Positions 23,682-34,794 of a DNA stretch of 64,000 nt are shown here, piece by piece. The stretch is from Lactuca virosa (Eukaryota; Streptophyta; Magnoliopsida; Asterales; Asteraceae). The notes beneath the pieces were generated by a model. It was not told the DNA's origin and searched no databases. It saw only the letters and a list, made by a program, of their open reading frames with translations. Both the position numbers and the translations under genes were made by a program. The stretch spans positions 177,161,335 to 177,225,334 of the forward strand of contig CAKMRJ010000001.1 in NCBI GenBank assembly GCA_928212115.1, in the 5' to 3' direction. Every line of letters begins with the position of its first letter. Position 1 is the first letter of the stretch.

Positions 23682-23766
23682 GGACTTAGGACTGCTAGCC
23701 TACCTTACTTCCTGTTCCTTGTTTGGTTGTGGACTTAAGGTATCAAGGTTAGTTGTCCGAAGGTCG
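23682..23766 (+). other. Hairpin module 2 (L3 5' LTR)
   Basis: Apex 23711-23732. Inner stem ACCTTA/TAAGGT is perfect. The next stem CTAGCC/GGTTAG includes one G-U. Outer GACTT/AAGGTC has a bulge. Confidence 0.7.
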
Positions 23767-23973
23767 TTTAAATCCTAGTTATATATTATGTATATGTATA
23801 TAGATATAAAAGGTTATTTCTTTCATTCAGTTCCATGCCCTTGGGTAGCAACGGTATACAAACATGTTCATACATTGCTAGTAAGCTATCATAGGGGTAG
23901 TTTAGGAAGATACTATTACTAGAACAATGAAACATTCAATGAGTCAGTTCATACATGAGTCAATACATACTAT

Positions 23974-24075
23974 GATGAGAAACAAACATAAAACAGAGTG
24001 ATGAGAAACAAACATAAAACAGAGTGATGAGAAACAAACAATAGACACTATGACGAGAAACAAACATACAGGCTA
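23974..24075. repeat. 26-bp tandem array (L3 5' LTR)
   Basis: Three to four copies of a 26-bp unit, GATGAGAAACAAACATAAAA followed by CAGAGT, the last ones diverged. The array is also present in the 3' LTR at about 32450-32545. Confidence 0.9.
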
Positions 24076-25036
24076 GACAGAGAAAGAACACACAATACAG
24101 CTAGCACACAAATCACATAACATTTGCAATAATACATTTATGTGAGCCATTAAACAGGGCATGGCACTACCTGCCATGACTGTTTTTGTATCAAAATCTC
24201 CTTAATTGGGGAGCGTATGAGTTTGTGTATAGATCTATATTGGATTGACTATCCTACACCTTGCTGCTCGCTACAGTGGGACTTGCAAGTCTACGGGTGG
24301 CAAACGTCATTTTTACGGCATCTTACATTGTCGTTTTAGTAATTGAGTCGGTAGAAAGATACAGGCCGATCACATGTTACCTTAAAATTTTACATTTGGC
24401 TTAAGGTAGTTAGTACAGCAGTAGTTACTTAATACAACACTACAGTACTATAACATTTTCCCTTACATTTTACTTTGTGTTATTCACACAATAAACAATG
24501 ATGTAAAATCTATATTTTTGGTTAATGATAGTCGAATTTGGGAAAATACACACTTTTACAAGAGATACACACACAGACACTAGATGCCTTGGTAGAAGGC
24601 TACTTTTAGTAGGAAACATAGGGTTTTCTAGGAGAGTTCAAACAAATACAAACTTTTTACAAACATATACAGTACATTTTACAAAACATCTTACAAATGC
24701 TTTCATACAAACACAGACACTAATATACTTATGATCTCACCAGCTTTAAATCTGATAAACTCTTTCAAAATAACTTGTATTCTCAGGTCGCCAGTAGACA
24801 GGTAGCGGAGCCAGGTTTTGAGAATATGGAGCTCGTTCAAGACTCATCTTATATTTTTGATGTATATTGTTTTGGTGTCTTTAAAACTTGACAGAACACA
24901 CTTGTATGAAATTATATTATTAATGCAATGGATGATGTTGTTGCTTGTTTACTACTTGCATTGTTGTGATACTGAACATGACGTCCTCCACCCCAGAACG
25001 TTTCCGCCGTTCATAGGTTTTGGGGGTGTGACAGAT

Positions 25037-25048
25037 TGGTATCAGAGC
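25037..25048 (+). other. Primer-binding site of L3
   Basis: TGGTATCAGAGC, three bases (GAT) after the LTR end. It matches initiator tRNA-Met. Confidence 0.95.
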
Positions 25049-25525
25049 ATTGTTTATAGTGAATCGAGTGTATCAACCCATTAAAGATATACGAACTATA
25101 AACACAAGCGGGATTTAAAATACTCTGATGAAGAGTTTATACTTTAAATAATAAAATATTTAATAAAGTATATATACCTGCATTCATACTAAAATCAGTG
25201 TCACTAGGACAGAACAAAAGTATTACGATTGTTGGACAACACAAGTAGACTTAGAGACATATGGTCAACCCTGGGAAGATGTAGCCTGATCAACTACATT
25301 ATCCGAGGAGTGATTAGCATGTGCCTAAGTATGGTTGTGAGGTTGCAACAAGTCTAAAAACTTACCAACACTACTACAACAAGAACAGTAGAACAGAACA
25401 TTAAACTTAAAATACTATAGGAGTATTTTGTGTTACAATAATTACTTATTTGAAAACTAAAGGTCTTTATTAGTATATCAATGGTTGTTTAGTGGATACA
25501 CTAAGGTCATATGTGCTAAGATGTC

Positions 25526-25614
25526 ATAGACTTAGAATCTGTGATCTTTGCCTTACTTCCTGTTCCTTGTTTGGTTGTGGGCTTAGGGTTAGGGTCACTT
25601 ATTCGAAGGTCTAT
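25526..25614 (+). other. Hairpin module 3 (L3 leader)
   Basis: Apex 25559-25580. Stems: ATAGACTT/AAGGTCTAT (one bulge), GTGATC/GGTCAC (one G-U), CCTTA/TAGGG (one G-U). It lies between the PBS and the upstream ORF. Confidence 0.75.
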
Positions 25615-25745
25615 CCCGTCTGCGTTACATGTAACTAGTATGCTTTAAACAAGTATTGAAGCAACTAATAAAGATCATCTTATAATTATCTAATTAGTTA
25701 GTCTAATTTAGTTATTTCTTATATCCCTTTTCTCGCGTAGATATA

Positions 25746-26370
25746 ATGGCTGGATTTCATCTTCCCGGAGACCCGTACTTCCCAAAACCACGACAACGCA
25801 GGATGGCTGGAAGAAGAACCAGAAGATAATCACCTAATTCCTTTAGATGATTATGAAGCTGAAGATTTTTCTGATGGTTCCGAATCGGAGCCAGAAGTCA
25901 ACAACCAACCCCCAGCTGTTCAAAACCCAAACCCTCGTCCCGCTTTTCAAGGACCCACACCTCTGTGGGCCACAAACTTGAATAGGTGGAGTCAGGAACA
26001 AGGTCAACCTTTTCCCTACAATGGAGACAGAAGTTTCTACAACCTTACGGAGGGAAGCACAGCTGATAGGGTCCTACCTATCATGGTTCGTAGGATTGCT
26101 CGGAACACCGAGCAGGGTCGACCAGCTATCGACCGGGTAGTAGAAGTGGATGCCAATTCTGGTGTTAACATTGTCCGCATTCGCCAGCTGGAGTCCGCTC
26201 ATGAAAGGGCTCAGGTTAGAAATGCAATGCTTCAGAGGGAACTTGCTGAAACCTGAGCCGAAGTAAGGGAACTTCGAACTCAGCAAGCAAGATCTGATAG
26301 GCGTGTGAGGGACATAGAGCGTCTCCTATCGGATTCAAGAACTCACTCTAGCAGTTCTCGTTGCCGTTAG
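25746..26370 (+). pseudogene. Upstream ORF of L3 (acidic, coiled-coil), broken
   Basis: An extra reading frame between PBS and gag. It begins ATGGCTGGATTTCAT and shifts frame near 25800. It then reads an acidic segment (WLEEEPEDNHLIPLDDYE), a proline/asparagine-rich stretch, and a predicted coiled coil with heptads (RIRQLESAHERAQV, MLQRELAE, then RDIERLL). There is an in-frame stop at 26254-26256; the natural end is at 26368-26370. L1 carries a counterpart at 41292-41696 with the same layout (acidic WIEEEPEG, then a coiled coil). Function is unknown. It is not gag, which follows with its own ATG. A pyrimidine tract ending in TAG lies just upstream (25724-25740), suggesting translation from a spliced RNA. 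Confidence 0.7.
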
Positions 26371-26740
26371 AGTCTTATCAACTTCTCTTTTGGATATAAC
26401 CTAGTTTATGTAAAAACTTTAGGCTAATTTCCTATCTGGTTCAACCTTAGACCTGTTAGGTCAATTATTAGGTCGTAGTTCTGTCAAAATTTTCCAATCT
26501 TGGTTGATGTAAGACCTACTTCTAGGTCATTTTTCCCGAACTTGTTACATCTGTAATCCCAGTGTCTTTGACAGATATCTAATCTAATGGAAATTATTAT
26601 CCAAATGCCTTCATCTTCATTAAAGTATTCCATTCAATTATGTTGTTGGGCTATGGAGAGTTAGTCCATGAGTCATTCTCTTCAAGGTTCCTATCAAATT
26701 CTTATCAATGTCTTTGTCATTCTAAACTTTCAGCTAAAAG

Positions 26741-27880
26741 ATGCCTCCACGTAAATCAACAAGACGTAATCCTCCCGCACCAACTCCACCTACTCCTCAA
26801 TTCGATATAGCAGCCCTCAATGCTGTTGTAGCTGCAGCTGTGGCAACGGCCATGGCTGAATATCATTTCTCAAGTTCCACTGGAGGAGGGACTCCTGTTC
26901 CGACTATTCAGGTTGAAACCCCTGTGCACTCGAGAGAGTGCTCCTACAAAGACTTCACAAACTGCAAGCCATTGTCCTTTAGGGGAACTGGCGGAGTCAT
27001 TGTACTCTCACAATGGTTCGAGAAGACATACATAATCAGTCTTTGAAATCTGCTCGTGCCTGGAGAGAAGCAAGGTCAAGTTTGCCGCTTGCACCTTCGA
27101 ATCAAAAGCCCTAACATGGTGGAATAGCCATGTTAAGTCACTATCTCTAGTGGTGGCAAATGATATGGGCTGGGGCACCATGAAAGACCTCATGATTGAG
27201 GAGTACTGCCCGAGAGGCGAGATCCAAAAGCTGGAGGAAGAACTTTGGCGCCTAACCATGAAGGGCTCCGACATCGTTGCATATACCGCCAGGTTCTGTG
27301 AACTGGTGGCCCTCTGTCCCAACATGATTCATACAGAGGGAAAGAAGATCGAGAGATATATATGGGGGCTGGTGCCACCATACCAGGGAAATGTATTGTC
27401 ATCACGCCCCACTACATTTGATAGTGCCAAGCGATTGGCACAGCAGCTAATTGACCACGGGGTCCATACCCCAGCTGCAACAACCACCCTGGCCATCTCA
27501 GAAACCGCCAGAACTACAGAGTCCAAGCGGAAATTCTGGGATGACAAGAAAAAGAAGAAGGCTGCCAAGAAACAGCAGATAGTGGCAGTTCATAGTGCGA
27601 CAACACCTGCCACTGCTGCTGCTCCATTAAAGCAGTATGCTGGAAGTTTGCCGCTATGAAACAAGTGTAACTACCACCATGTGGGAGCCTGGCGGGAAAT
27701 GCAGTGTGTAAACTGCAACAGGAAGGGGCACACAGCCCGTTTATGCAAATCTACGGTGAGGCCAATCACCCAAGCCCCCGGCGCTGGAGTGGGCCAAGCT
27801 TGCTACAATTGTGGCGATGTGGGCCACTACAAAAGGAACTGCCCCAAGGCAGGGACTGCCGGTGGAGTAGGAAGAGTTCT
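26741..27880 (+). pseudogene. gag of L3 (frameshift and stop)
   Basis: Capsid/nucleocapsid polyprotein. It starts MPPRKSTRRN, eight bases after an acceptor-like ACTTTCAG. The gag domain is homologous to L2 (SRECSYKDFTNCKPLSFRG versus PRECSYKDFMKCKPNSFDG). A frameshift at about 27030 follows LSQWFEKT; the frame resumes with ALTWWNSHVKSL. A basic lysine run (KKKKKAAKK) precedes YAGSLP, where a TGA at 27657-27659 replaces a Cys codon in the Cys/His segment. Two CCHC knuckles follow: CVNCNRKGHTARLC (27705-27746) and CYNCGDVGHYKRNC (27801-27842). It should encode a particle-forming protein but is not translatable as it stands. Confidence 0.9.
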
Positions 27881-30800
27881 GGCTATAGGCCATGAGGAGG
27901 CGGTTGCCGACCCCACAGTGGTCACTGGTACGTTTCTCCTCGACAACTCTTATGCTTGTATACTATTTGATAGTGGAGCGGAGAGGAGCTTCGTGAACAA
28001 AAAATTAGCTCATTTACTTAAGCAAAAATCACGAGCACTCAAAGAACCGTTCACAGTAGAAATGGTTAATGGGAAGACAGAGAGCACTAGCTGCATATTC
28101 ATAGGGTGTACCTTAACCTTAGATAGCCATTCATTCTCGATCGATCTCATGTCGGTCTCAATTAAAAGTTTCGACGTCATCATTGGCATGGATTGGTTGA
28201 GTCTTCATCGTGCCGACATCATGTGTTATGAAAAGGCTGTTCGCCTTAATCTTTCGTCTGGCGAAACCCTAGTAGTATATGGCGACAAACCCGGCACAAA
28301 CCTTCGTATTATCTCGAGCATTCAAGCTCAGAAATTCTTGCGAAAGAAATGTCGCGCATTCCTTGCTCATGTGGTCGATGTGAACCAAGAAATGAAACCT
28401 ATTCAGAACATTCCAGTAGTACGCGACTTTCACGACATTTTTCCAGAAGAGCTACCAGGATTACCTCCGTAACGACAAGTCGAGTTCAGAATCGACTTAG
28501 TTCCAGGGGCTACTCCCGTAGCCAAATCATCTTATCGTCTAGCACCTGCAGAGATGCAAGAACTATCCTGTCAACTTAACGAACTGCTCAGCAAGGGCTT
28601 TATAAGACCGAGCTTCTCACCCTAGGGAGCTCCAGTCTTGTTCGTCAAGAAGAAAGACGGATCATTTCGTATGTGCATCGACTACAGGGAGCTCAACAAA
28701 TTGACCGTCAAAAATCGTTATCCTTTGCCTCGGATAGACGACTTATTCGATCAACTTCAAGGGGCGAATTTCTTTTCCAAAATCGACTTAAGATCCGGAT
28801 ATCACCAGCTACGAGTACTAGGAGAGGATGTTCCAAAGACAGCCTTCCGAACTCGTTATGGGCACTACGAATTCGTAGTGATGCCATTCGGATTAACAAA
28901 CGCGCCCGCAGTATTCATGGATTTGATAAATAGGGTGTGTCGTCCTTACTTGGATCAGTTCGTCATCGTCTTCATCGATGACATACTTATCTACTCTCGA
29001 AGTAAGGAGGAGCATAGCCAACATCTGTGATTAGTCTTAGAAACCCTGCGCACGGAGAAGCTTTATGCGAAGTTCTTGAAATGCGAATTTTGGATCCGAC
29101 GAGTCGAATTCTTAGGGCACGTGGTTAGCGAAGAGGGAATCCACGTGGACCCATCCAAAATCAAAGCCATTGAGAGCTGGTCAGCACCGAAGACGCCTAC
29201 AGAAATTCGTCAATTTCTAGGCCTCGCTGGCTACTATCGCAGGTTCATTCAGAACTTCTCCCGCATTGAAAAGCCTCTTACAACGCTTACCCAGAAGGGC
29301 GTACCCTTTGACTGGGAAGAAAAGCAGGAGAGAGCGTTCCAAACGCTCAAACGAGCCTTGTGCACCGCACCAATACTATCCCTCCCCGAAGGGATAGAAG
29401 ACTTCGTTGTCTATTGCGATGCATCGAACCAAGGTCTCGGATGTGTTCTGATGCAGCGAGGTAAGGTCATCGCCTATGCCTCGAGACAGCTGAAGACACA
29501 TGAGGTCAACTACACGACCCACGATCTTGAACTAGGAGCAGTTGTTTTTGCTTTGAAGATCTGGAGACACTACCTATACGGTACGAAGAGCACAATCTTT
29601 ACAGACCACAAGAGCCTGCAGCATATATTCGACCAGAAGGAGCTCAACATGAGACAACGACGGTGGGTCGAACTACTCAGTGACTACGAATGCGAAATTC
29701 GTTATCATCCTGGCAAGGCCAATGTAGTAGCTGACGCCCTAAGTCAGAAAGAATATTATGGTCGTAGAGTCAAATCATTGACTATGACTTTCCATTCACA
29801 CTTATCCACACAAATACAGGCAGCTCAGCTCGACGCTTTGAAACCTAAAAATGTGAACAGTGAATCCCTTCGAGGGATGGATAAGAACTTGGAAGTCAAA
29901 GGTGGCGGATCCTATTATCTCATGGATCGGATCTAGACCCCGAAACTTGGTGATTTCAGAGACTTGGTCATGAACGAGGCGCACAACACTCGTTATTCCG
30001 TCCACCCAGGTTCAGATAAGATGTATCTGGATCTTAAAAAGTTATATTGGTGGCCTAACATGAAAGCAGAGATTGCTACCTTCGTAAGTAAATGCCTTAC
30101 TTGCGCAAAGGTCAAGGTCGAGTACCAGAAACCCTCAGGTCTTCTTCAACAGCCTGAGATTTCCAGAATGGAAGTGGGAGCGGATCACTATGGATTTCAT
30201 AACCAAGTTGCCCAAGACAACGGGTGGACTTGATACCATATGGGTCATCGTCGATAGATTGACCAAGTCCGCGCACTTCCTGCCTATCAAAGAGACAGAC
30301 AAGATGGAGAAGCTTACAAGAACTTACATTAGAGAGATTGTACGACTGCACGGTGTTCCTATATCCATTATCTCGGACATAGATAGTAGGTTCACTTCTA
30401 GGTTCTGGCAGTCGCTACAAAATTCCCTAGGAACTAGGCTGGATATGAGTACAGCCTACCATCCGCAGACAGACGGGCAAAGTGAGAGGACTATCCAAAC
30501 CTTGGAGGACATGTTACGAGCCTGTGTGATTGACTTTGGGAAAGCATGGGATACTCATTTACCCCTTGTAGAATTTTCCTACAACAACAGTTATCACACA
30601 AGCGTAAAGGCTGCTCCATTCGAGGCCCTCTACGGCCGCAAGTGCAGATCCCCTCTGTGCTGGGCCGAGGTGGGTGAGACCCAGTTAGCTATGGGACGAG
30701 TTCCTGAAAGCACTCTCACAGGTCCGGAAATCATTCGGGAAACGACGGAGAAGATCGTTCAGATTCGTGAACGATTGAAAGCCTCCAGAGACCGACAGAA

Positions 30801-31293
30801 AAGCTACGCTGATAAACGAAGGAAACCGTTGGAATTCCAGGTGGGCGACCGTGTTCTATTAAAGGTCTCACCCTGGAAGGGCTTAATACGCTTCGGAAAG
30901 CGTGGAAAGCTAAATCCAAGGTACATTGGGCCTTTCGAGATTCTTGCCAGAATCGGCCCTGTAGCTTACAAACTTAACTTACCGAGCGAACTCAGTAACG
31001 TACATTCTACCTTCCACGTCTCGAACATGAAAAAGTGTCTGTCCGACGAGACTCTTGTAATCTCACTCGACGAGATCGAAATCAACGAGAGCCTCAACTT
31101 CGTGGAAGAACCAGTAGAGATCATGGACCGGGAGGTCAAGCAAACGAAACAAAGCCACATCCCGATAGTGAAGGTTCGCTGGAACGCCAAGCGAGGACCT
31201 GAATTCACTTGGGAGCGAGAGGATCAGATGAAACTGAAATATCCTCGTCTTTTTACTAAGTTATATGTAACTAGTTATTTGCTTAAATTCTAA
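27881..31293 (+). pseudogene. pol of L3: PR-RT-RH-INT-chromodomain, broken
   Basis: In order: aspartic protease (FDSGAERSFV; DSG at 27969-27977, then IIGMDWL); reverse transcriptase with KKKDGSFRMCIDYRELN and the catalytic VFIDDILIYS (FIDD 28971-28982); RNase H with YCDAS, E, FTDHKS and VADALS; integrase with an HHCC zinc segment (29990-30110) and a D-x60-D-x35-E core (MDFI, SDID, QSERT, 30190-30490); a GPF-Y type region (RYIGPFEILARIGPVAYKL); and a chromodomain (VRWNAKRGPEFTWEREDQ, to 31293). Breaks: TAA 28470, TAG 28623, TGA 29028, TAG 29934, and a frameshift near 30180. All catalytic motifs survive, so decay is recent. Confidence 0.93.
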
Positions 31294-31327
31294 TTTCGGG
31301 ACGAAATTCTTTCTAAGGAGGGGATGA
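31292..31327 (+). other. Inverted repeat plus polypurine tract of L3
   Basis: AATTTCGGGACGAAATT (31292-31308) overlaps the pol stop codon. It is followed by AAGGAGGGGATGA, the purine tract that primes plus-strand DNA synthesis, and then the LTR start TGTGAC. The 17-mer is shared exactly with L2 and L1. Confidence 0.8.
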
Positions 31328-33508
31328 TGTGACAAACCCGAAATTTCTATTCTGTGTAACATATCAATTCAATAGAAGTCAAAACAGTTACTGTAAAATT
31401 TTCAAACTTTTTGGAATAAGTTTGAGTATTTTAGGATTTACACTTTAGGAGATATCAGGAGAGAGGATGCCTTAGGGTTATAGTGCAACACTGTTATCCC
31501 TAAACTCCAAGAAATTGGAGTTTACTGCTGGAATAAAATATTTTCAGCCAAAAACCCAAAAATTTGGAGTATATATATGACACTTAGTCATTTTATATCA
31601 TTTTTCCAAATTCTCAAGAACAAATATCAAATCCTCTCAAGTATCATCCAAGTTTTATTCAAGATCTTCAATCTAGTAAGTGTTTCTAGCCCTTTTAAGT
31701 TAGTATATCACTTAATCTAGTGATTTAACACACTTCTATCCGTTAGATCTTTCCAAAAGATCAAATCTTCAAGTTTCACCAAGAACACCAAGAACACACA
31801 CTAGTATTCTTGGACTATTGGCTCATTTCAAGTCTTCACTTGACACCTAGCAATCCTATCTCTTCAGTTCATCCAAACCACTCACTACAGGTGAGTTCAT
31901 ACCCCTTAATTAACCTTTTAAATGTTTTAAATGCCTTTATGGGGGATACAAGTTGAACAACTATAGTTATTATATCAATCACATGTGATTAATAACTACC
32001 AAACAAATGGTTTTCTTACTTTTCAAACTGTTTATCAAACTGTTTTACCTCAAACTACTTTACGAACTCTTTTACTTATCAAATACTTTTACTTAAACTC
32101 TTTTAAAATTATATTCTGTGTATCTATATAGATATAGTTATATAAGTAGGATTGAAAGGACTTAGGACTGCTAGCCTACCTTACTTCCTGTTCCTTGTTT
32201 GGTTGTGGACTTAGGGTATCAAGGTTAGTTGTCCGAAGGTCGTTTAAATCCTAGTTATATATTATGTATATGTATATAGATATAAAAGGTTATTTCTTTC
32301 ATTCAGTTCCATGCCCTTGGGTAGCAAGGGTATACAAACATGTTCATACATTGCTAGTAAGCTACCATAGGGGTAGTTTAGGAAGATACTATTACTAGAA
32401 CAATGAAACATACAATGAGTCAGTTCATACATGAGTCAATACATACTATGATGAGAAACAAACATAAAACAGAGTGATGAGAAACAAACATAAAACAGAG
32501 TGATGAGAAACAAACAATAGACACTATGACGAGAAACAAACATACAGGCTAGACAGAGAAAGAACACACAATACAGCTAGCACACAAATCACATAACATT
32601 TACAATAATACATTTATGTGAGCCATTAAACAGGGCATGGCACTACCTGCCATGACTGTTTTTGTATCAGAATCTCCTTAATTGGGGAGCATATGAGTTT
32701 GTGTATAGATCTATACTGGATTGACTATCCTACACCTTGCTGCTCGCTACAGTAGGACTTGCAAGTCTACGGGTGTCAAACGTCATTTTTACGGCATCTT
32801 ACATTGTCGCTTTACTATTGAGTCGGTAGCAAGATACAGGCCGATCACATGTTACCTTAAAATTTTACATTTGGCTTAAGGTAGTTAGTACAGCAGTAGT
32901 TACTTAATACAGCACTACAGTACTATAACATTTTCCCTTACATTTTACTTTGTGTTATTCACACAATAAACAATGATGTAAAAACTATATTTTTGGTTAA
33001 TGATAGTCAGATTTGGGAAAATACACACTTTTACAAGAGATACACACACAGACACTAGATGCCTTGGTAGAAGGCTACTTTTAGTAGGAAACATAGGGTT
33101 TTCTAGGAGAGTTCAAACAAATACAAACTTTTTACAAACATATACAGTACATTTTAGAAAACATCTTACAAATGTTTTCATACAAACACAGACACTAATA
33201 TACTTATGATCTCACCAGCTTTAAAGCTGATAAACTCTTTCAAAATAACTTGTATTCTCAGGTCGCCAGTAGACAGGTACCGGAGCCAGGTTTTGAGAAG
33301 ATGGAGCTCGTTCAAGACTCATCTTATATTTTTGATGTATATTGTTTTGGTGTCTTTAAAACTTGACAGAACACACTTGTATGAAATTATATTATTAATG
33401 CAAGGGATGATGTTGTTGCTTGTTTACTACTTGCATTGTTGTTATACTGTACATGACGTCCTCCACCCCAGAACGTTTCCGCCGTTCATAGGTTTTGGGG
33501 GTGTGACA
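31328..33508 (+). repeat. 3' LTR of L3 (673-bp internal deletion)
   Basis: 2181 bp. Compared with the 5' LTR it lacks the segment between the two CAAGT copies at 22677 and 23350, which removes the GGCCGTAAAC palindromes. The rest differs at about 30-35 scattered positions by eye count. Confidence 0.95.
32158..32241 (+). other. Hairpin module 4 (L3 3' LTR)
   Basis: Apex 32187-32208. Identical to module 2 except that the inner stem partner is TAGGGT (a G-U in place of A-U). Confidence 0.7.
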
Positions 33509-33513
33509 ATACT

Positions 33514-33585
33514 AAACATGACGTCCTCCACCCCAGAACGTTTCCGTCGTTCCGGTTTTGGGGTGTGACAGATTGGTATCAGAGC
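33514..33585 (+). repeat. End of L2's 5' LTR and L2 primer-binding site
   Basis: After the ATACT duplication the L2 LTR resumes (AAACATGACGTCC...GGGTGTGACA, to 33570). It is followed by GATTGGTATCAGAGC, the PBS (33574-33585). The same LTR end is at 40657-40712. Confidence 0.95.
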
Positions 33586-34794
33586 ATTGTTTATAGTGAA
33601 CTAAGTATATCAACCGATAAAAGATATACAACTATAAATACAATGGGGCTTAAGTGCTCTGGATAATGGTATAGTTTAAAAGTATAACGATAAGTTATAA
33701 AAATATACCTACTTGCTTATACATGTGCATACTGAACCGAGTATCACAAGAAGAACTGAACTAAAGTATTTAAAGGTTGAACATTGTCGTCAAACCTGAA
33801 TAGTTATGTAATCATAGCTAGGATCAATATAGCCTGATCAACTACATTCATTCGAGATGTGACCGACATGTGTTTGGGAGTGATGTGGTGTTACAACGGT
33901 CTTAAAACTTACCTAAACACCAGTCGAGAGAATACTAGATCGAGTACATTTGAATTAGAATACTATGGGGGTATTCTATGATTCTATAACGCGAGAACAA
34001 GTTTGAAATATACCAGGAAGATTACATTAAAATACTATAGGAGTATTTTAGGCACTATACAAATAACTTCTGTGATAACTTAAAAGACCCTTACGGATAG
34101 GTCTATAATCTTGCAATGTATACTTCCAAGGTTATATATAATTGAGAATTTATAGACTTAGAATTTGTGATCTACGCTCCACTACCTGTTCCTTGTTTGG
34201 TTGTGGTTTTGGAGTAGGATCACTTATTCGAAGGTCTATTTGATCTTCAGTTATATACAACTTGTATACATTGTGTAATTATAGGAGGACTCTGTAAGGA
34301 TCACCCCATAAAGTTACCTTAAATCTCATAGATTCTTTAGTCACTTCCATTCTCGCACGACGAGCCTAGATAGATGTAACCACTTCCTCATAGTAGACAA
34401 CACAAGAATCCAGGAGGAACAAGAACAAATTCAGGAGAAGTTTTCAAAGAAGGAGCAACCGAAGTAACCAAAACGTCTTATGCGTCACACTAATAAATAA
34501 TAATCTTGTTAACTTAATGAGCAAGTGGAAACACTGCTCACATTATGTGTTAGGATTATTTTCTTACATGCAACTGGTATCAGTTATTCAGGTAACAGAT
34601 ATTCATTCGAGGATAGTCATTTCAAATTCATAAGAGTTTATTAGGCATAGACTCTTTTATGAATTGTTTCTAGAACCCTATGGAAGTCAGGACTCGATAC
34701 ACTCAGAACTGGGATAACCTTGTCTTTTCAGCTTTTGGTTTGTGTCCACTGCTATAGACTTATTCCATCTCATCTTTGTATTCTTTTAGCAAAG
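33586..34794 (+). other. L2 leader
   Basis: Non-coding leader between PBS and gag. It holds hairpin module 5. The stretch at 34345-34480, with ACGACGAGCC and AGGAGGAACAAGAACAAATT, looks like a destroyed remnant of the upstream ORF but has no usable frame. A pyrimidine tract ending TTCTTTTAG (34781-34789) lies just before the gag ATG. Confidence 0.55.
34152..34239 (+). other. Hairpin module 5 (L2 leader)
   Basis: Apex 34185-34206. Stems ATAGACTT/AAGGTCTAT (bulge), GTGATC/GATCAC (perfect) and CTCCA/TGGAG (perfect). The last pair replaces CCTTA/TAGGG of module 3 on both sides. Confidence 0.8.

Larger units (their letters stand above)
22177..25033 (+). repeat. 5' LTR of L3
   Basis: 2857 bp, TGTGACAACC...GGGTGTGACA. 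It contains TATATATATG (22418-22427), a few GTTTACGGCCGTAAAC-type palindromes (22770-23150), the donor motif AGGTGAGT (23410-23417), hairpin module 2, a 26-bp tandem array, the GAGTTTGTGTATAGATCT block (24209) and a second acceptor-like site TTGTATTCTCAG (24777-24787) near its end. Confidence 0.95.
22177..33508 (+). mobile_element. L3: Tekay-like chromovirus inserted in L2's 5' LTR
   Basis: Complete structure: 5' LTR 22177-25033, PBS 25037, upstream ORF 25746-26370, gag and pol 26741-31293 with a C-terminal chromodomain, inverted repeat and purine tract 31292-31327, 3' LTR 31328-33508, and target duplication ATACT. The domain order PR-RT-RH-INT-CHD defines a chromovirus; the W-x-x-RGPEFTWE chromodomain and the LTR length point to the Tekay/Del clade (inference). 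By eye the LTRs differ at roughly 30-35 positions over about 2.18 kb, plus one 673-bp deletion in the 3' LTR. Confidence 0.93.

Noticed and set aside
24525..25084. Two small open frames near the end of the L3 5' LTR, repeated at 33000-33568
   Set aside because: They lie within LTR sequence, cross the LTR end into the PBS in one copy, and are kept in both LTRs only because the LTRs are copies.
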